From Helianthus annuus (lineage: Eukaryota > Streptophyta > Magnoliopsida > Asterales > Asteraceae): 64,000 bases of DNA. Location: the NCBI RefSeq assembly GCF_002127325.2, contig NC_035435.2, positions 128,813,893 through 128,877,892 on the forward strand, read 5' to 3'. The notes beneath the pieces were generated by a model. The model saw only the letters and a list, made by a program, of their open reading frames with translations. It ran no database searches and was not told the DNA's origin. Every line of letters starts with the position of its first letter. Positions within the stretch are counted from its first letter, which is position 1. The position numbers and the translations under genes were made by a program. This document shows, piece after piece, positions 23,747 through 35,258 of the stretch.

Positions 23747-25068
23747 AATATAGATACAATATTGGTGGCATGATACCTCAAGGCAACACGTGACATTAGG
23801 GGAAACCAACCTGGTGATTAGAGGTTAGTAGCATCAAAACCATTTAGTTTTGAATTTCGCTTTAAAATAGAGTTCTTTTTTAGAATAATCAGTTTATATT
23901 GCCTGCTTTTGAAATAAGAGATCGATACTAACACTCTAAAATAATCTAATAATCAGTTTGGTGATAATATAAAAGTCAAATTATGTGTCTTCCAGGAGTT
24001 TCAGGGTTGTTTTACGCATATGTTGCCAGTTTAGGGAAGACTAAAATAGTGGTTCATGATGACTCTGCATCTATTGTTTTATTCATGTTTATGTTATAAA
24101 CCCTTTGTATTTTATGTTTTGTTAGGTTGATTTTGATATATTTATGCAAAAAGGAGCTTTAAAGAGAGTGAAAAAAGTCGAATCAACAGTCTGTGTAATG
24201 TAATCTTTAATACTATGACTTGGAGATAAAGTTTTTGCAAGGCCTTTTCTCATTATTACATATATCGTAATATGTAATTTATCAGTGAGAAGTAGTTATA
24301 GATAAATGAATAATGTGTTCTTTTTATTTTGTTTTGTTTTTCCTTTATAATGACTTTTTCATTTGTAAACATACAATACGTTGACGTTGACATTTGGGTC
24401 ATATTTACTTTATTCGATATTTAATATTTTTCTTCAACCTGTGTAACACACGGGTCAATAACCTAGTATAATAATACAATAATAGAATATGTTACTAACA
24501 ACGATTATAATCTAATATAACTATATAAAGCATCTCTGATGGATAGAAATGTAATTTAACATCACATACAAATTTTATAACAACATGTACAAGAAAATAA
24601 AGTATTTTTAGAGGGGTTAAACATGTATTTTGAGGAAAGTTTTAAGACGTCTTGGGGCTAAAATAGAGAAATCCTCCTCCCGCATTTACTATCCAGGTTA
24701 CCATCGTCTCTTCCAATTTCCAAATCCCACCACAACCCTAATTGAATGTTGCACTTGAAGTGTCGTGCGTTTCCATCCCACCCACTCAATTTTAGGTTTA
24801 GCGTTTCCTTTATTAATTCAATCATCCCCTTGATTTTGATGTATTCACTGAGAAGATTGAAAGAGCAATCAAGAGCCAAAGAGTCGTCCGAGAGCACCTT
24901 CATCTGTCGTCCTTGGATTCTTCAATCTCTGTAATTTTATTCTCACCAAGCTGTTTCTTATATGTTGTTATTTGATTCAGCAATTAGCATATATGTTTGG
25001 GGATTTTGCCCTTTTCTTCTATTGTTGATGATTTTCTTCGTTATCCATACTGTTTACAATAACTGTAG

Positions 25069-25188
25069 TTTGCAATTGATCATGATGATGAACAAAAGAA
25101 ACTGTTGATGTTGAATGATGACGAGTCCACACCAAAAGATAAAGGTTATGGTTGGGGACCAAAATATGGGAATTATTGGATTAATCAG
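25069..25188 (+). pseudogene. Open 40-codon exon-like segment, family not recognised
   Basis: Bounded by an acceptor (aactgtag/TTTGC) and donor (AATCAG/gttagt), exactly 120 nt, stop-free in one frame, ending YGWGPKYGNYWINQ. The splice sites and codon multiple suggest a captured exon. Another exon-like piece (25527-25625, ending in a gtatgt donor) follows. I could not identify the source gene. Confidence 0.4.
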
Positions 25189-26708
25189 GTTAGTATGTCA
25201 TAGTAGTTGGTGTTATGTGCTTGAGATTTGTTTATTGTGCAGAATTTTGCTGGAAATTTCAGGATTTTACCGGAATGTTGTCGAAATCTAACCAAAATCC
25301 GACTGAAATCTCGTTTGAAGGTCGCCAGGGATGAAATCTAAAACTAGGAAACAACCTTAACACACCATCTTTTAAAGAATTCAGTTTCTCCATATCCCAA
25401 TAAGTCGTTCAACAACAATTTTCTTTGAAACACAAGAGTTGATTAATAAAATGGAAATGAAAATAGTTTCAGTAATATGGGAAAATGTTTAAGAATCCAT
25501 ATTGAAAACGATGAAACTGTGATTACTAGGGCTATTCTCAACATGCCCATCACAAGAGCCAGCATCATCCGTGATCCCACTTGAACCAGAAGAAACCTGT
25601 ATCAGGTTTGGAGCTGCCTACATTGGTATGTGTTTCTTTTATCTTTCAACTTTCTTAATTTGTGTATTGTGATCAGTTGAGTTCTGTAGTATCATGCAAA
25701 CCAAGTGTTTGATGAAATGCCTCAATGAACAAAATAGGTCTAATCCTGCAAACCATGTTGATTTTTTAGTCAGAGGTGTTGGGATTAATAACGTATTTTG
25801 ATAAAAACAATAAATGTGTAATTTTTTGATATGGTGGCAAGGGTGTTAAGGTTTCTGGATCACCAACACACACACACGCCTGCAGTTTACTTTTTTGTTC
25901 CTTAAATTTGGTGCAGAGGTCTCTCTTGATCTCCTGCCAAAATATTGATTCAGTATTGTGCAAAAATGATGTTTTATTAATGTTATACCATTATTCTACA
26001 ACATGATTTCTAGGTTGCAGGGTATGAGAAGAAGCCGATATCACAGCTTTGATCGTCCATTCATTTGAAGAAACATAACAGAATGAAGGAGGTATCTTCT
26101 TCTAATCTTGATGTGTTAATCAAACACTAAATTTAATCAGAAGAATGGTAAACCCGAAATAGATGAAAGGTGGGTATGAAAATTATCTGATTAACAAACA
26201 ACACAATAAGTTGACCCGTCAATTTGACAAGCCAAAACTGTGTGTGACCGTCTCTGGCCCTCCCCAATCTGTTTTGTTCCCTGAGCCAGGTGTACACACA
26301 TCATTTGGGTGGTCACAGCTGAACCAAGAAAACTCAAAAATCAAGAGTTCCCTCAAATTCGAATATAGCCCCTGATTTCAATCAATATCTTGGTTGAACG
26401 GGTCATACATCTATCTTCAAAATTACTAATTCTGGTACCAGCATCAGGTAAGTATTTTGTGTGCTCATTAAAATTTAAACATTATACATAATTTAAGAAA
26501 TTAGAAAAAAATATATAGATATAAAATACAAGAAAGATTAACGCATGCAATTGCAATGTGAAAGGTTGTAGTCTATTTTGACCCTCAATTATTTCATGCA
26601 TATGATAAAATAGTTGGTAGACAGGGACGCTACCCCTCTAGATCAACATATATAAATAACAACTAACAATATTTTAATCTTCATGTTGTCGTAATCCTTT
26701 AATTTTGA

Positions 26709-26846
26709 GATCCCTCGGACGTGAGAAAACTCAAGTGGAAATATAAAGAAGCATTTACCAAACACGAGAAGGAAAATAAGCACACAGTTGAATCATGGAG
26801 AAAAGCACTAGAAAAGGCAAGCATCATTTCTAGAAAAGGCAGGTAG
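26709..26846 (+). pseudogene. TIR-domain fragment of a TIR-NLR resistance gene
   Basis: Reads DPSDVRKLKWKYKEAF, then HEKENKHTVESWRKALEKA, and stops at TAG (26844-26846). This matches the segment of plant TIR domains around DPSDVRKQ.G.Y.EAF...W+KAL. Only this piece is present: no P-loop/NB-ARC or LRR nearby. It lies inside the proposed Helitron with other unrelated fragments, so gene capture is the likely origin. Confidence 0.8.
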
Positions 26847-27117
26847 CATTTATGAGGGGGGAAATTTTCAAGTTAATTGTAACTTCAAATTTGGATCCGA
26901 AAAACAATATCTTAGTATGAAATTTCATTATAATTTTTGGCAGTCTTATTGAATACAAAAAAAATGTAAACAGGTGCATGTGAATTTTATATCTTTAACT
27001 TTTACGGGACAGATAAAATTTTAGTTCATTTTATGAAGTTTATGCACATATGTAGACTGGTGTACACACATGCTTATTTGTTAAATAGTTGTTCAATGGC
27101 CACATCACCCCACATCA

Positions 27118-27319
27118 CCTTCTGATGTTCTTGTTGTTGAACTTCTTCAACGCGAATGCCATGTAAAACAACCGTTACGTGTTGTCCCCCTTTTTGAAAA
27201 AAAATTGTTGACCTGGAGGCCGCCCCAGCAGCCATTGCCCGCCTTTTCTTGATCGAGTGGTATAAGAACCGAATCGACGGTAAACAAGAAGTCATGATCG
27301 GGTACTCCGATTCGGGAAA
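27118..27319 (+). pseudogene. Phosphoenolpyruvate carboxylase fragment
   Basis: Frame 1 reads [20 protein letters not shown] and [10 protein letters not shown] frameshift in an A-run (about 27197-27205) moves to another frame that reads [20 protein letters not shown] and [13 protein letters not shown]. This is the conserved C-terminal catalytic block of plant PEPC ([35 protein letters not shown]), broken off just at the SDSGKDAGR loop. It is short and frameshifted, so non-functional, and is probably Helitron-captured. Confidence 0.88.
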
Positions 27320-27606
27320 AAGTTGGTTATACTTTTTTATCTAGGGTACAAAGGATCTTTTATTAAAGATTTTAGGCAAAAAAATAATCCTGCGTGAACT
27401 ACAAAGTTAGCAGTAAACTTGGGATTGTTTTAACAATTTTGATCAAGTATATGATGGTTTATTTGAGGCTCACATCCTATTTTTAATTAATGCAACAGGG
27501 GGTTAGTGTGTGTTAAATATGCTTTATTAAATAAAAGTAATTTAGGAGTGTTATTTATCCGCTAAAATAATTTAGGAGGCTGTGAATTAAAAGTACACGT
27601 CAAGCA

Positions 27607-27740
27607 ACTTGCGACTAGGGTGTAAATGAGCCAAGCCTTGCGTGAGCTACTAAAGACCGACTCACACCAAAAGCTCGAATCAAGCTGAGCTTGAACGAGC
27701 TCGGGCCGAGCTCAAACTTGAATTTGAACTTGTTTATTTA
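27607..27740. repeat. gagc/gctc-rich repeat, 'tgtaaa-gagccaagc' family
   Basis: Short tgtaaatgagccaagc...gagctcgggccgagctcaaac sequence, similar to the larger block at 36291-36712. Probably a fragment of a dispersed TIR element family. Confidence 0.5.
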
Positions 27741-28171
27741 ATTATTTTGTGTACTCTCATAATTTTTGTATCTGTTGATCTTTAGGTGAAGTAGTTACCA
27801 TTCATAAAGCTAGCGAGTTGGAAACAAGATTGACCACTTCATCAAAGTTGAACAAACTAGCCATTTTTACATGGTGAACTCGGTCACCTGGGCGATTAAC
27901 AAGCACCTCTCCTCAAAGTCCCACCAAGTTTTTTCAAACTTTGCTATATCCCTTAGTGTAACCGTATTAACTTGTACATCATGTTTTAAATATGGCGTAT
28001 TTGTTTGAATGACAAATCTTTTGTTTTTTGTAAGTTTTATTATTTTAGAAATATACCAATACAGTAATCTACCTTACGGGCATCGCAGATAGTAAGTGTT
28101 GCGGGTAAGTTTATGATATGTTCACGCACTCGTACTATCAACTCCGCTGCAATGCGCGGGTCTCCCACTAG

Positions 28172-28752
28172 TACTATATATCATATAACAATAAAAAACT
28201 TTTCTCGGAATTGGACACGACTAATCTAGTCAGTCAAGTCAACAATCAACATATAACCAGTGCGGTTGAATCAATTAAAAGCGGTAAATTATCGCTCGAA
28301 ATGGACTAGATGATTGGACCGAATTTCATTTTTTATGGTTTATTTTCAATATCTCATTTACTAGTTCAGTGTCCATACCAAAGACCGAGTGATATGTTAC
28401 AAATAAATTTTACATATAGATATAGATTACTTTTTAATGCTATCCTGTATTGAAGCCGAGTTGGCAAATAAACTACTAAAACGGTTGATTTGATAATCGA
28501 TCCGGTTAAAAAACATATAAAGTTTTCACCTGTATTAAAAATACTTGTCTTTTCTTTGATGTTACGAATTACTCTTGAAACAATAATAAAATATATGGAA
28601 TTTAAAGTTATACGAGTCTTTCCTTTTAGGCAAAGAAAGGGAAATGCATAAAGAGTGTGTATTCATTTACTTTGTTATGGATGAGTCAAAGCTATACATT
28701 TATGACTGGACCTTTTAACTCAACCCGATCTCTTTCAAAGATTTATTTAGTT
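28172..28752. other. Non-coding stretch
   Basis: No gene recognised between the Helitron and the MITE. The last 38 bp (28715-28752) are repeated after the MITE at 28993-29030. Confidence 0.5.
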
Positions 28753-28978
28753 GGGGGATGTTTGGTAGTCTCTGAATGGTCATTAAGAGGCTACTTTTTA
28801 ATGGAACCATTAAGAATTTTACTAATGAGAAGGTAGAAAAATGTGACATGTGATGAATTACCATTCAGAGGTTACCTCTTAACAATTCAGATTTGAGGTT
28901 ACCACTTATTCATTCAGTGGTTTTAAACCATTAAAAGGTAGCATCTGAATAGTCATTAAGAGGCTACCAAACAGCCCC
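28753..28978. mobile_element. MITE with GGGG.TGTTTGGTAG ends, copy 2
   Basis: Left end gggggatgtttggtag, right end ctaccaaacagcccc. The interior shares the cattaagaggctac modules of the copy at 23063-23287. It is flanked by a 38-bp direct repeat (28715-28752 and 28993-29030, two differences), longer than a normal target duplication. Confidence 0.75.
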
Positions 28979-29037
28979 TTATATTAACTAGTTTAATTCA
29001 ACCCGATCTCTTTCAAAGGTTTATTTAGTTATATTAG

Positions 29038-29645
29038 CTAGTTTTTGTCCCGTTCGCATTGCGTTACACTAAACCAAATATTTTTCTCTCATAACATGTA
29101 CGTCTGTATTTCGATTACTTGTACATCCTAATCATAACATGATCTAAAAGAATTACATCGAGCCAACCAGATAAAACAAAACACTACTATAGTTTTGCCT
29201 AAAAAAAACACTAAAACAATGGAAACTATATAATTTTTAAATAGGGGCAAAATTGTAATTTTTCAGCACAAATGAGCGTGTGCCAGACAGCCGACTGGAA
29301 CGAATAAAATTACACCGAGTCAACCAATTAAAACAAAACACTACCATAATTTTGTCAAAATAAAAACGAAAATGATGACACGACTATAATTTTACACTGG
29401 GGAAAAATCATAATTTGACAGGAAAAAAATGATGACAAAACCGTAAATTTGAACTGAGGGCAAAATCGTAATCTGGTTGGGAGGGGAAACAAAACTAAAA
29501 CCAATGACAAAACTGTAAATTTAAACGAGGGAAAATCGTAATTTGGTCTGACCAATGGGGAAGCGCCAGCCAGGCAGCTGGCCACCCATTTCCTCCAATG
29601 GCGGGGAAACATTATTTCCTGCCATGCCTTTTGTTATTATAGGGA
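29038..29645 (-). mobile_element. Small Helitron-like element (about 608 bp)
   Basis: On the minus strand it begins TCCCTATAATAACAAAAGGC, followed by a ggcatgg...gtttccc...ccattgg segment shared with the Helitron whose 5' end is at 53919. It ends with a hairpin-forming cgcaatgcg then CTAG at 29041-29038. The interior has several ggcaaaatcgtaattt modules like those at 45640-45820 and 53410-53830, so the two are one family. The base after CTAG is C rather than T, so the end may be altered. Confidence 0.6.
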
Positions 29646-30305
29646 ATTGTGATTGATTTCTATACTGATACTTGCGTATAATATTCTACTATTACCAGTT
29701 TCTTCAAAAGTTGTAAAAAATTATAGCATTTATGGAGTTTTTACATTAATTTTTTTTTTAAATTCTAGCAAGAAGCTAGATAAGAACATACATAATTATC
29801 AGGAAAGAAGATAGTTAACCAAATTGAAATCACTACATTTTAGCCACTCTAGAATAGAAGATATGACCGATTTTTTACCCATAGGAATCCAGTCGCGTTG
29901 ATCTCCTCGCATGTCTTGGAGATTGATATTGATTGGTTGTTGAATATTTTGTCATTTTGTGCACACATATACAACATATAAAGAATTAATAAGTTAGTTG
30001 TGATGTTTTTTTTGGAACTTTGATAAGATGCTTGGGAATGTCTAGAATCCCTACAATGGAATGGCAATGATAAGATGGTTGTTTACACCAAGACCATATG
30101 ATCTTTGTAAAATCACACGAGAGCAGAAGATGGTCGATTGACTCTAGCACCATTCATAGTTCGTGCAAAGGTTTAAATTGATATTAACACCTCTTTTTGA
30201 GAGTGCCTCCAACGATGATAACGTTTAATCCTATTCATCATCGCCCTCCATCCAAAGAAGCTAATTTTTAGACGAGCCCATTTAGTCCAAAAAAAAACAA
30301 AACAA
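29646..30305. other. Non-coding stretch
   Basis: No gene or repeat family recognised. Confidence 0.4.
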
Positions 30306-30389
30306 AACAACAGGGTTTGAATTGTATTAATGTGAAAGTTAAAGGAGGGGGTACGTTTAGTAAAAAAGGAGATACATTTAGCAACACCT
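30306..30389. mobile_element. Truncated MULE right end
   Basis: Starts agggtttgaattgtattaat and ends tacatttagcaacacc. It nearly matches 11811-11888, the right end of the 905-bp MULE element at 10985-11889. The left end is missing. Confidence 0.8.
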
Positions 30390-30410
30390 CAAATGTAACC
30401 GGTCAATCAC

Positions 30411-30705
30411 TGAGAGGGTCGTCGTCCAAGGTATTATTTTTACTTCTTGCTGGTGTCTTTGGCTGGCTCGGAATAGGGCAGTGTTTAATCATTCGGAAGT
30501 CAAGGTGGATAGTATCTTCAGCGAAGCTAGGTCCTTGGGTTATCTTTGGTATAAATATAGAGTGAAATGTAATGTTATCTCGTGGTCTAACTGGTGTCAA
30601 TATGTAATTATGTAGGGTGTTCCCGTTTTTTCAAGACTCGGTCTTCGGGTCTAGGTGTGTTTTAATGAAGTTTTCCTCTCAAAAAAAAAAAAAAAAAAAA
30701 AAAAA
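30411..30705 (+). mobile_element. 5'-truncated LINE with poly(A) tail and 10-bp target duplication
   Basis: Flanked by ggtcaatcac on both sides (30401-30410 and 30706-30715). The coding tail reads KVDSIFSEARSLGYLWYKYR and SWSNWCQYVIM then TAG near 30608, like the extreme C-terminus of plant L1 reverse-transcriptase ORF2. A short 3'UTR and a 25-A tail (30681-30705) follow. Target-primed reverse transcription explains the truncation and tail. No RT core is present. Confidence 0.85.
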
Positions 30706-30933
30706 GGTCAATCACAAATGTTCAAATGTCTTTATCTACCTTTCACGCTTTCTATATATACGGACAAATACTAGACAATCATGTGTAGAAAATCATCATT
30801 TAAATCCTCACAACAGGAATATCATGTCTTCAAACATGAGTGTGGGTCTAAGATGTAGAGTGTAACCATTTTCAACCATACGTCATTGAAAAATAGTAAA
30901 TATAAAAAGGGCTTGCAGAAGAGATTAACCGAG

Positions 30934-31240
30934 GCAATGATCTCTAGATCAAGTGGTTGAGGACTTGCATTTCTTTTGAGAGATGCAGGTTCGACTCCCA
31001 CTTGATGCAGAGTAAGGCACTGGTGGGCAATGATAGGAGACCCAGGGAAACCTAGGTTGGATCCTTGAGCCAAACGGGTTTTACCGGTAATTTCACCGTC
31101 GTGCCTAAAGGCGAGTGGGTTACCGGGTTTTCCCCGGAATTGGTGGTGGACTCGGGTTACTCTCGGAGTACTCCGTTTGTCCAGTGGGTGCCCCAAGAGT
31201 GCTCGGGATTGAATTTGTTAGCCGTTCAAAAAAAAAAAAA
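30934..31240 (+). mobile_element. SINE, about 300 bp, with 15-bp target duplication
   Basis: An internal RNA polymerase III promoter is visible: an A-box-like tagatcaagtggttga (30945-30960) and a good B box ggttcgactcc (30988-30998). The body ends in gccgttc plus an A-run (31228-31240). The flanks are aagagattaaccgag on both sides (30919-30933 and 31241-31255), a perfect duplication. It encodes no protein; several short ORFs across it are spurious. tRNA-derived by its box spacing, and mobilised by LINE machinery. Confidence 0.9.
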
Positions 31241-31625
31241 AAGAGATTAACCGAGATATCCTCCGGGGTGAATGAGATTTCTTGTTGGTGGTTATAACAC
31301 TTCGAGGCAGTTTGAAACTTGGAACCACTTGTGTAAACCGAACTGATTCTTCGACCTTTTTCTTTATACAATTTCTATCACTTAATATGTAGTTTTTTTC
31401 TACGTTTACAATCGTGAGCCAATTTTATAATTCTAGATTTTAAAAAACAAGCTAATGATGTCGGAAAAAAAATTCAAACTGTAAATTTAAACCACCAAAC
31501 CAGTAAAACACTAAAACCAGATCCAAAATTTTCGTCAAAAGCCAATTAAACTGAACTAGAAACACCTCCATCGGAAACGGATGCCCTTGGTTACACACGA
31601 AGAGTGTATAGAGAATAAGTGAATA

Positions 31626-31729
31626 CAGTGACGGACCCATAAATATTTTTGAGGGTGCGAACAAGAGTTTAGCCAAATTTTTAAGGGGTGCACCGTCGAC
31701 CTGACCCTCAACCTGTAGGTCTGCCCCTG
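31626..31729. mobile_element. Short hAT-like MITE (104 bp)
   Basis: The ends CAGTGACGGACCCA and TAGGTCTGCCCCTG match the CAG(T/G)GGCGGACC ends of the element at 34407-35258. The flanks agtgaata (31618-31625) and tgtgaata (31730-31737) agree at 7 of 8 positions, an 8-bp hAT-type duplication. Confidence 0.75.
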
Positions 31730-32337
31730 TGTGAATATATATTGTCGTACTCTGTTTTTTATATACAAAATCACAATCATAAATATGTTTTGAGTCACTT
31801 TCATAAATTTTCGGCTAGTAAAACTTAATTATTAAGTAAAATATAAAGGAGAGACAGCGAACCCTGCTAGTCAACAAATTGGACCATGTCTTTAAATAAA
31901 AACAGAAACAACCCATACAAGTTGACGTAGCAGTTGACTATAGGCTTGGTTAGTTGGTTGTCACATGGTAAAATACCACACCAATAGGGTTTTCTAGACC
32001 ACAAAGAATTCCAATTAAGGGTAAATATATTTCACTCAATACATTTGCAAAATTACATATTTCATTGAAACACAAGATTTTAATGCTTAACACATAATGT
32101 TGTACAAGCATGACTTACAAAAATATATAATTTTGTGAGTTTAGAAAGGCATATATAAAATTGTTCCTAAAATTTATTTCTCAAGAGAAAAAAAATAAAA
32201 AACGAGTAAAATAAAAACAGATAAGACCATACGTCTATCTTGTAATACTTAATTCAGGTGAACTTGTACGTTATGCGAGTCAAATATAGTGTAAGAGGGG
32301 AGAAGAGACATTTATAAGGTTACATAACCGTGTTATG

Positions 32338-32419
32338 CAGGGGCGACTCTTATGGTGTGCGGGGAGGACTTCCGCACAAGGCCCGTGATTTCGAGGGGCA
32401 CAAGATTTTTTTTAAAGTT

Positions 32420-32455
<36 letters not shown>

Positions 32456-32671
32456 ATTTTTCTTAAAAAAAATGTACACAAATACCAAATCCAATATAGA
32501 GACCCATTATCAAATACATTTTTATGCTTTATAATTACCCAACTTAACATTAGGTTTATTAGGCCCAACCCAATACATTTTTATGCTTTATAATATATTG
32601 TTTATCGTTAAAGCATATGGGCACATTTTTCGAGCTCGAACAGGGTACGTGAATTCTCAGAGACGCCACTG
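32338..32671. mobile_element. hAT-like MITE with perfect 8-bp duplication
   Basis: Starts CAGGGGCGACTCT and ends AGAGACGCCACTG. It is flanked by gtgttatg on both sides (32330-32337, 32672-32679). The 334-bp interior contains an (AT)n microsatellite (32424-32452) and two copies of a cattttatgctttataat module (near 32516 and 32575). No ORF. Confidence 0.85.
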
Positions 32672-32679
32672 GTGTTATG

Positions 32680-33186
32680 TATCGTAATTAAATTATACAT
32701 ACATATATACTATGTATATGTATATTACTTTAATACATGAACCATGAAATGAAATATGTTTCTGCGACTAGTATGATTAAGTTTTCTATATTCACACACA
32801 ATGCATCCCTAGTATTTTTAAAATGATAGAATCGTATGCATCATGTGCAACATAATTTGTATCAATAACATGTGACGAAGGTCTACAAAATCTTCCAAAT
32901 ATCCACTTGGATAAGCTCTAAGCAAAAGCTGGATGCTGCTAAATGGATGTGACAATGTGATCAATAATCAATTATTGAATCCAAAGATTTGTATATTTAA
33001 TCCGCTGTCCAGCCTATCATCACTCAACTTATACACACCCCTATCTTCAGAGTTATTTTAAAAAATAACAAAAAATAAAACTATGTGTCTATGTGTAATT
33101 ATGAACAGAAATGACTCACTGTGATGAAGATTGTTTAGATAAATTGGTTTCAGGTGTGATATTTGCTTACAAGATGGAAGCACTGA
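32680..33186. other. Non-coding stretch downstream of the DRP5A pseudogene
   Basis: AT-rich; nothing recognised. It may contain the former 3'UTR of the dynamin-related gene, whose stop is at 33187-33189 on the minus strand. Confidence 0.4.
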
Positions 33187-34160
33187 TCACCATTTAAGTG
33201 CTGTAGCGACAGATTTAAATTCAGACAAACAAGTGTGCAGTATCTTTTGACGTTTGTGAAGAGACTCGCGTTCGTTTTGGAGGACATCTATCGCTCCTGG
33301 TGCAACGAACACGTCCATAAACTTTTCATCATTCACGGCGAATAAACCCAGTCCCAACGCCACCATAAGCCGTTCACGACTGCAGCATAAAAAAGTTTAA
33401 AACATTAAAAGTAGAGGGGTCAATTTGGATCACAAATAAATTAGCTTACAAGAAATCATTTTATTTAAAAAATTAGAATGTTATGAAAATAAATAAATAA
33501 TAATAATTTTGGAAATCCTAAAAGTTATGATCTGTGCCAACATGACCCAACCCGACCCAGCCCATTTCGCCACCTCGAATTAGAATCCGTACCATGGGGT
33601 TAGAAAGCCAGAATTCAATGCTGACGTCACACTTCGCTCAATCAAGACTTCACGTATGCGTGCAAAATTTTGTGCGGCTAACAAGCAAATCTCAGTGTAG
33701 GATGAGCCTTTATTTTTAACTCTTAAATCATCCAACACTTTGCTGTTACCCTTAATTCTGGATTGCCTTTTTTTCGGGCCACCTTCGATATAGTTCACGT
33801 GTTCCTTCTTAATTACATAATTGCCATCAGATGGCTGGTCAGGTGATGGGGTCTCAGGCACAGTCATATAAACTTTTTGTGTTTCCACACGTTTTCCAGG
33901 TGTCAGCTCCTCGTAAGCATTGTTCATTAGAGGTTTCTGTGCTGACAACTCAAATTTATACGGGTTTGCACCAGCACCAAATTGGAAATCACTCTCGTAG
34001 CATACTTGAGAATACGGGCTTGTAACCGAATCTAAGAATGTCGTAATGCAGCATGGAAACCTACATATCCGTCCATGTCCACATGCCTTTTTGCATCTGT
34101 CAAGGAACACACAGTTAGTTAAAAGTTTTAGTAATATTATAGAGAAAACCAAATTCTATA

Positions 34161-34398
34161 TCTATATATATTATTAAAGACCAACTCCTTCCCCCTCACT
34201 ATTCATCCTAGCCAATGACGCCAAACTTTTTATTCATTTTTACCTCTTTTGTCTTTTAGTTTTTTATTTACGTTTACACCCCGTCACTTTAATGAAGTTA
34301 TCATACAACCCATAACTTTTCCATGTTACTTGACGAGTACCCGGCGTGCCAATACAATACTGATTGATACCGCCGCAACGCGCAGGGTAAAATACTAA
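34161..34398 (+). mobile_element. Small Helitron-like element inside the DRP5A pseudogene
   Basis: Starts A/TCTATATATATTATTAAAGA. Ends with hairpin-capable accgccgcaacgcgcagggt and CTAA at 34395-34398. The following base is A, not the expected T; an hAT element with its own duplication begins immediately after, which may have disturbed the boundary. It lies in a former intron. Confidence 0.6.
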
Positions 34399-34406
34399 AG
34401 CTACCC

Positions 34407-35258
34407 CAGTGGCGGACCCAGAAATTTTTCTATAGGGGTGCGAAATATTTTTAAAAATTTTAGGCCGCCTAGATATATACATAAAAATTCGGGTCGGGTC
34501 GGGTCAGGTCATGTAAAACAAAAAAACATCAAACTAAAATCTTTGAGTGTTCAACCATCAATATTCCTTAATTTTCAAGTTTTGAATTTCAACTTTTCAA
34601 ACCCTATACTAGAATCATATAATCAATAAGTGATTAAGAGACAACAAACTCATCCTATAAAGACTAGAATAATCGCAAATTACCTCAAAACACATAAAAA
34701 TTTAAACTTATTTAACCCATCCTATTATATCATGAGTCTTACAAAATCACATAAACATTAAAATTACAAAAAACAAAACATGTACCTGTTTGTGGCTGGA
34801 ATTAAGCTATTCTTCGCCGGAATGTTGCAGTCGCCGTCGGGGGTGGAGGTGACGCAGGTCACTGGCAGTGAGGTGAGGGAAGGCGGGAGTCGTATAAAGC
34901 TGACAGTCTATTGGGTATTTTTTTGTAAACTGGACTGATTTTGTTTAATTAAAGTTGTATTTGGGTTGGGCTTGAATTGATATTAACTTATTGGGCTTGA
35001 TAGAATGAATTCAAGTTTTATTAAAGGGGTTAGTGTGCTAACTTGTTTACATAATTGGATCGGGTTTCAATCCGTGTTCACAATTTTATTATATAAATTC
35101 CTAACTTTTTTTCCTAAGGGGTGCGGACGAAAATTTCCAAGGGGTGCGGTCGGAATTTTCCAAGGGGTGCGGTCGGGATTTTTCACCGAAAATACCACTA
35201 ATTTTTTTTTTCAAGGGGTGCGGCCGCCCACCCACCTTATATGGTAGGTCCGCCCCTG
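34407..35258. mobile_element. hAT-type non-autonomous element, 852 bp, perfect 8-bp duplication
   Basis: Ends CAGTGGCGGACC and GGTCCGCCCCTG (11 of 12 inverted). The flanks are agctaccc on both sides (34399-34406 and 35259-35266). The right part has three tandem copies of an aaggggtgcggtcgg module (35115-35220), a subterminal repeat typical of hAT elements. No transposase ORF. It sits in a former DRP5A intron. Confidence 0.9.

Larger units (their letters stand above)
21702..24466 (+). mobile_element. Helitron with captured poly(A) polymerase exons
   Basis: 5' start A/TCTAACTACTATAATAAAAG at 21702. The 3' end is a hairpin (cctgtgt aa cacacggg, 24438-24453, one G-U pair), a 9-nt spacer, then CTAG (24463-24466) followed by T. 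Insertion is between A and T with no duplication, as expected for Helitrons. It carries a degenerate four-exon piece of poly(A) polymerase in the same orientation, a nested MITE (23063-23287) and a GC-rich cggcaaa block (about 23540-23645). No RepHel ORF. 5'UTR-like sequence at 21860-22190 ending in a GT donor (ccag/gtaagt) may come from the same captured gene. Confidence 0.75.
24511..28171 (+). mobile_element. Helitron carrying TIR-NLR, PEPC and unknown exon fragments
   Basis: The 3' end is clear: hairpin-forming ccgctgcaatgcgcgg (28144-28159), then CTAG at 28168-28171 followed by T. A matching start, A/TCTAATATAACTATATAAAG, is at 24511, similar to the start of the neighbouring Helitron at 21702. 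Same-strand cargo: an unassigned 40-codon exon (25069-25188), a TIR-domain exon (26709-26846) and a PEP carboxylase exon (27118-27319). No helicase ORF. The 5' end assignment is less sure than the 3' end. Confidence 0.55.

Noticed and set aside
30934..31240. Possible tRNA gene (B box present)
   Set aside because: The body is ~300 bp with an A-tail and target duplication and no cloverleaf; it is a SINE.
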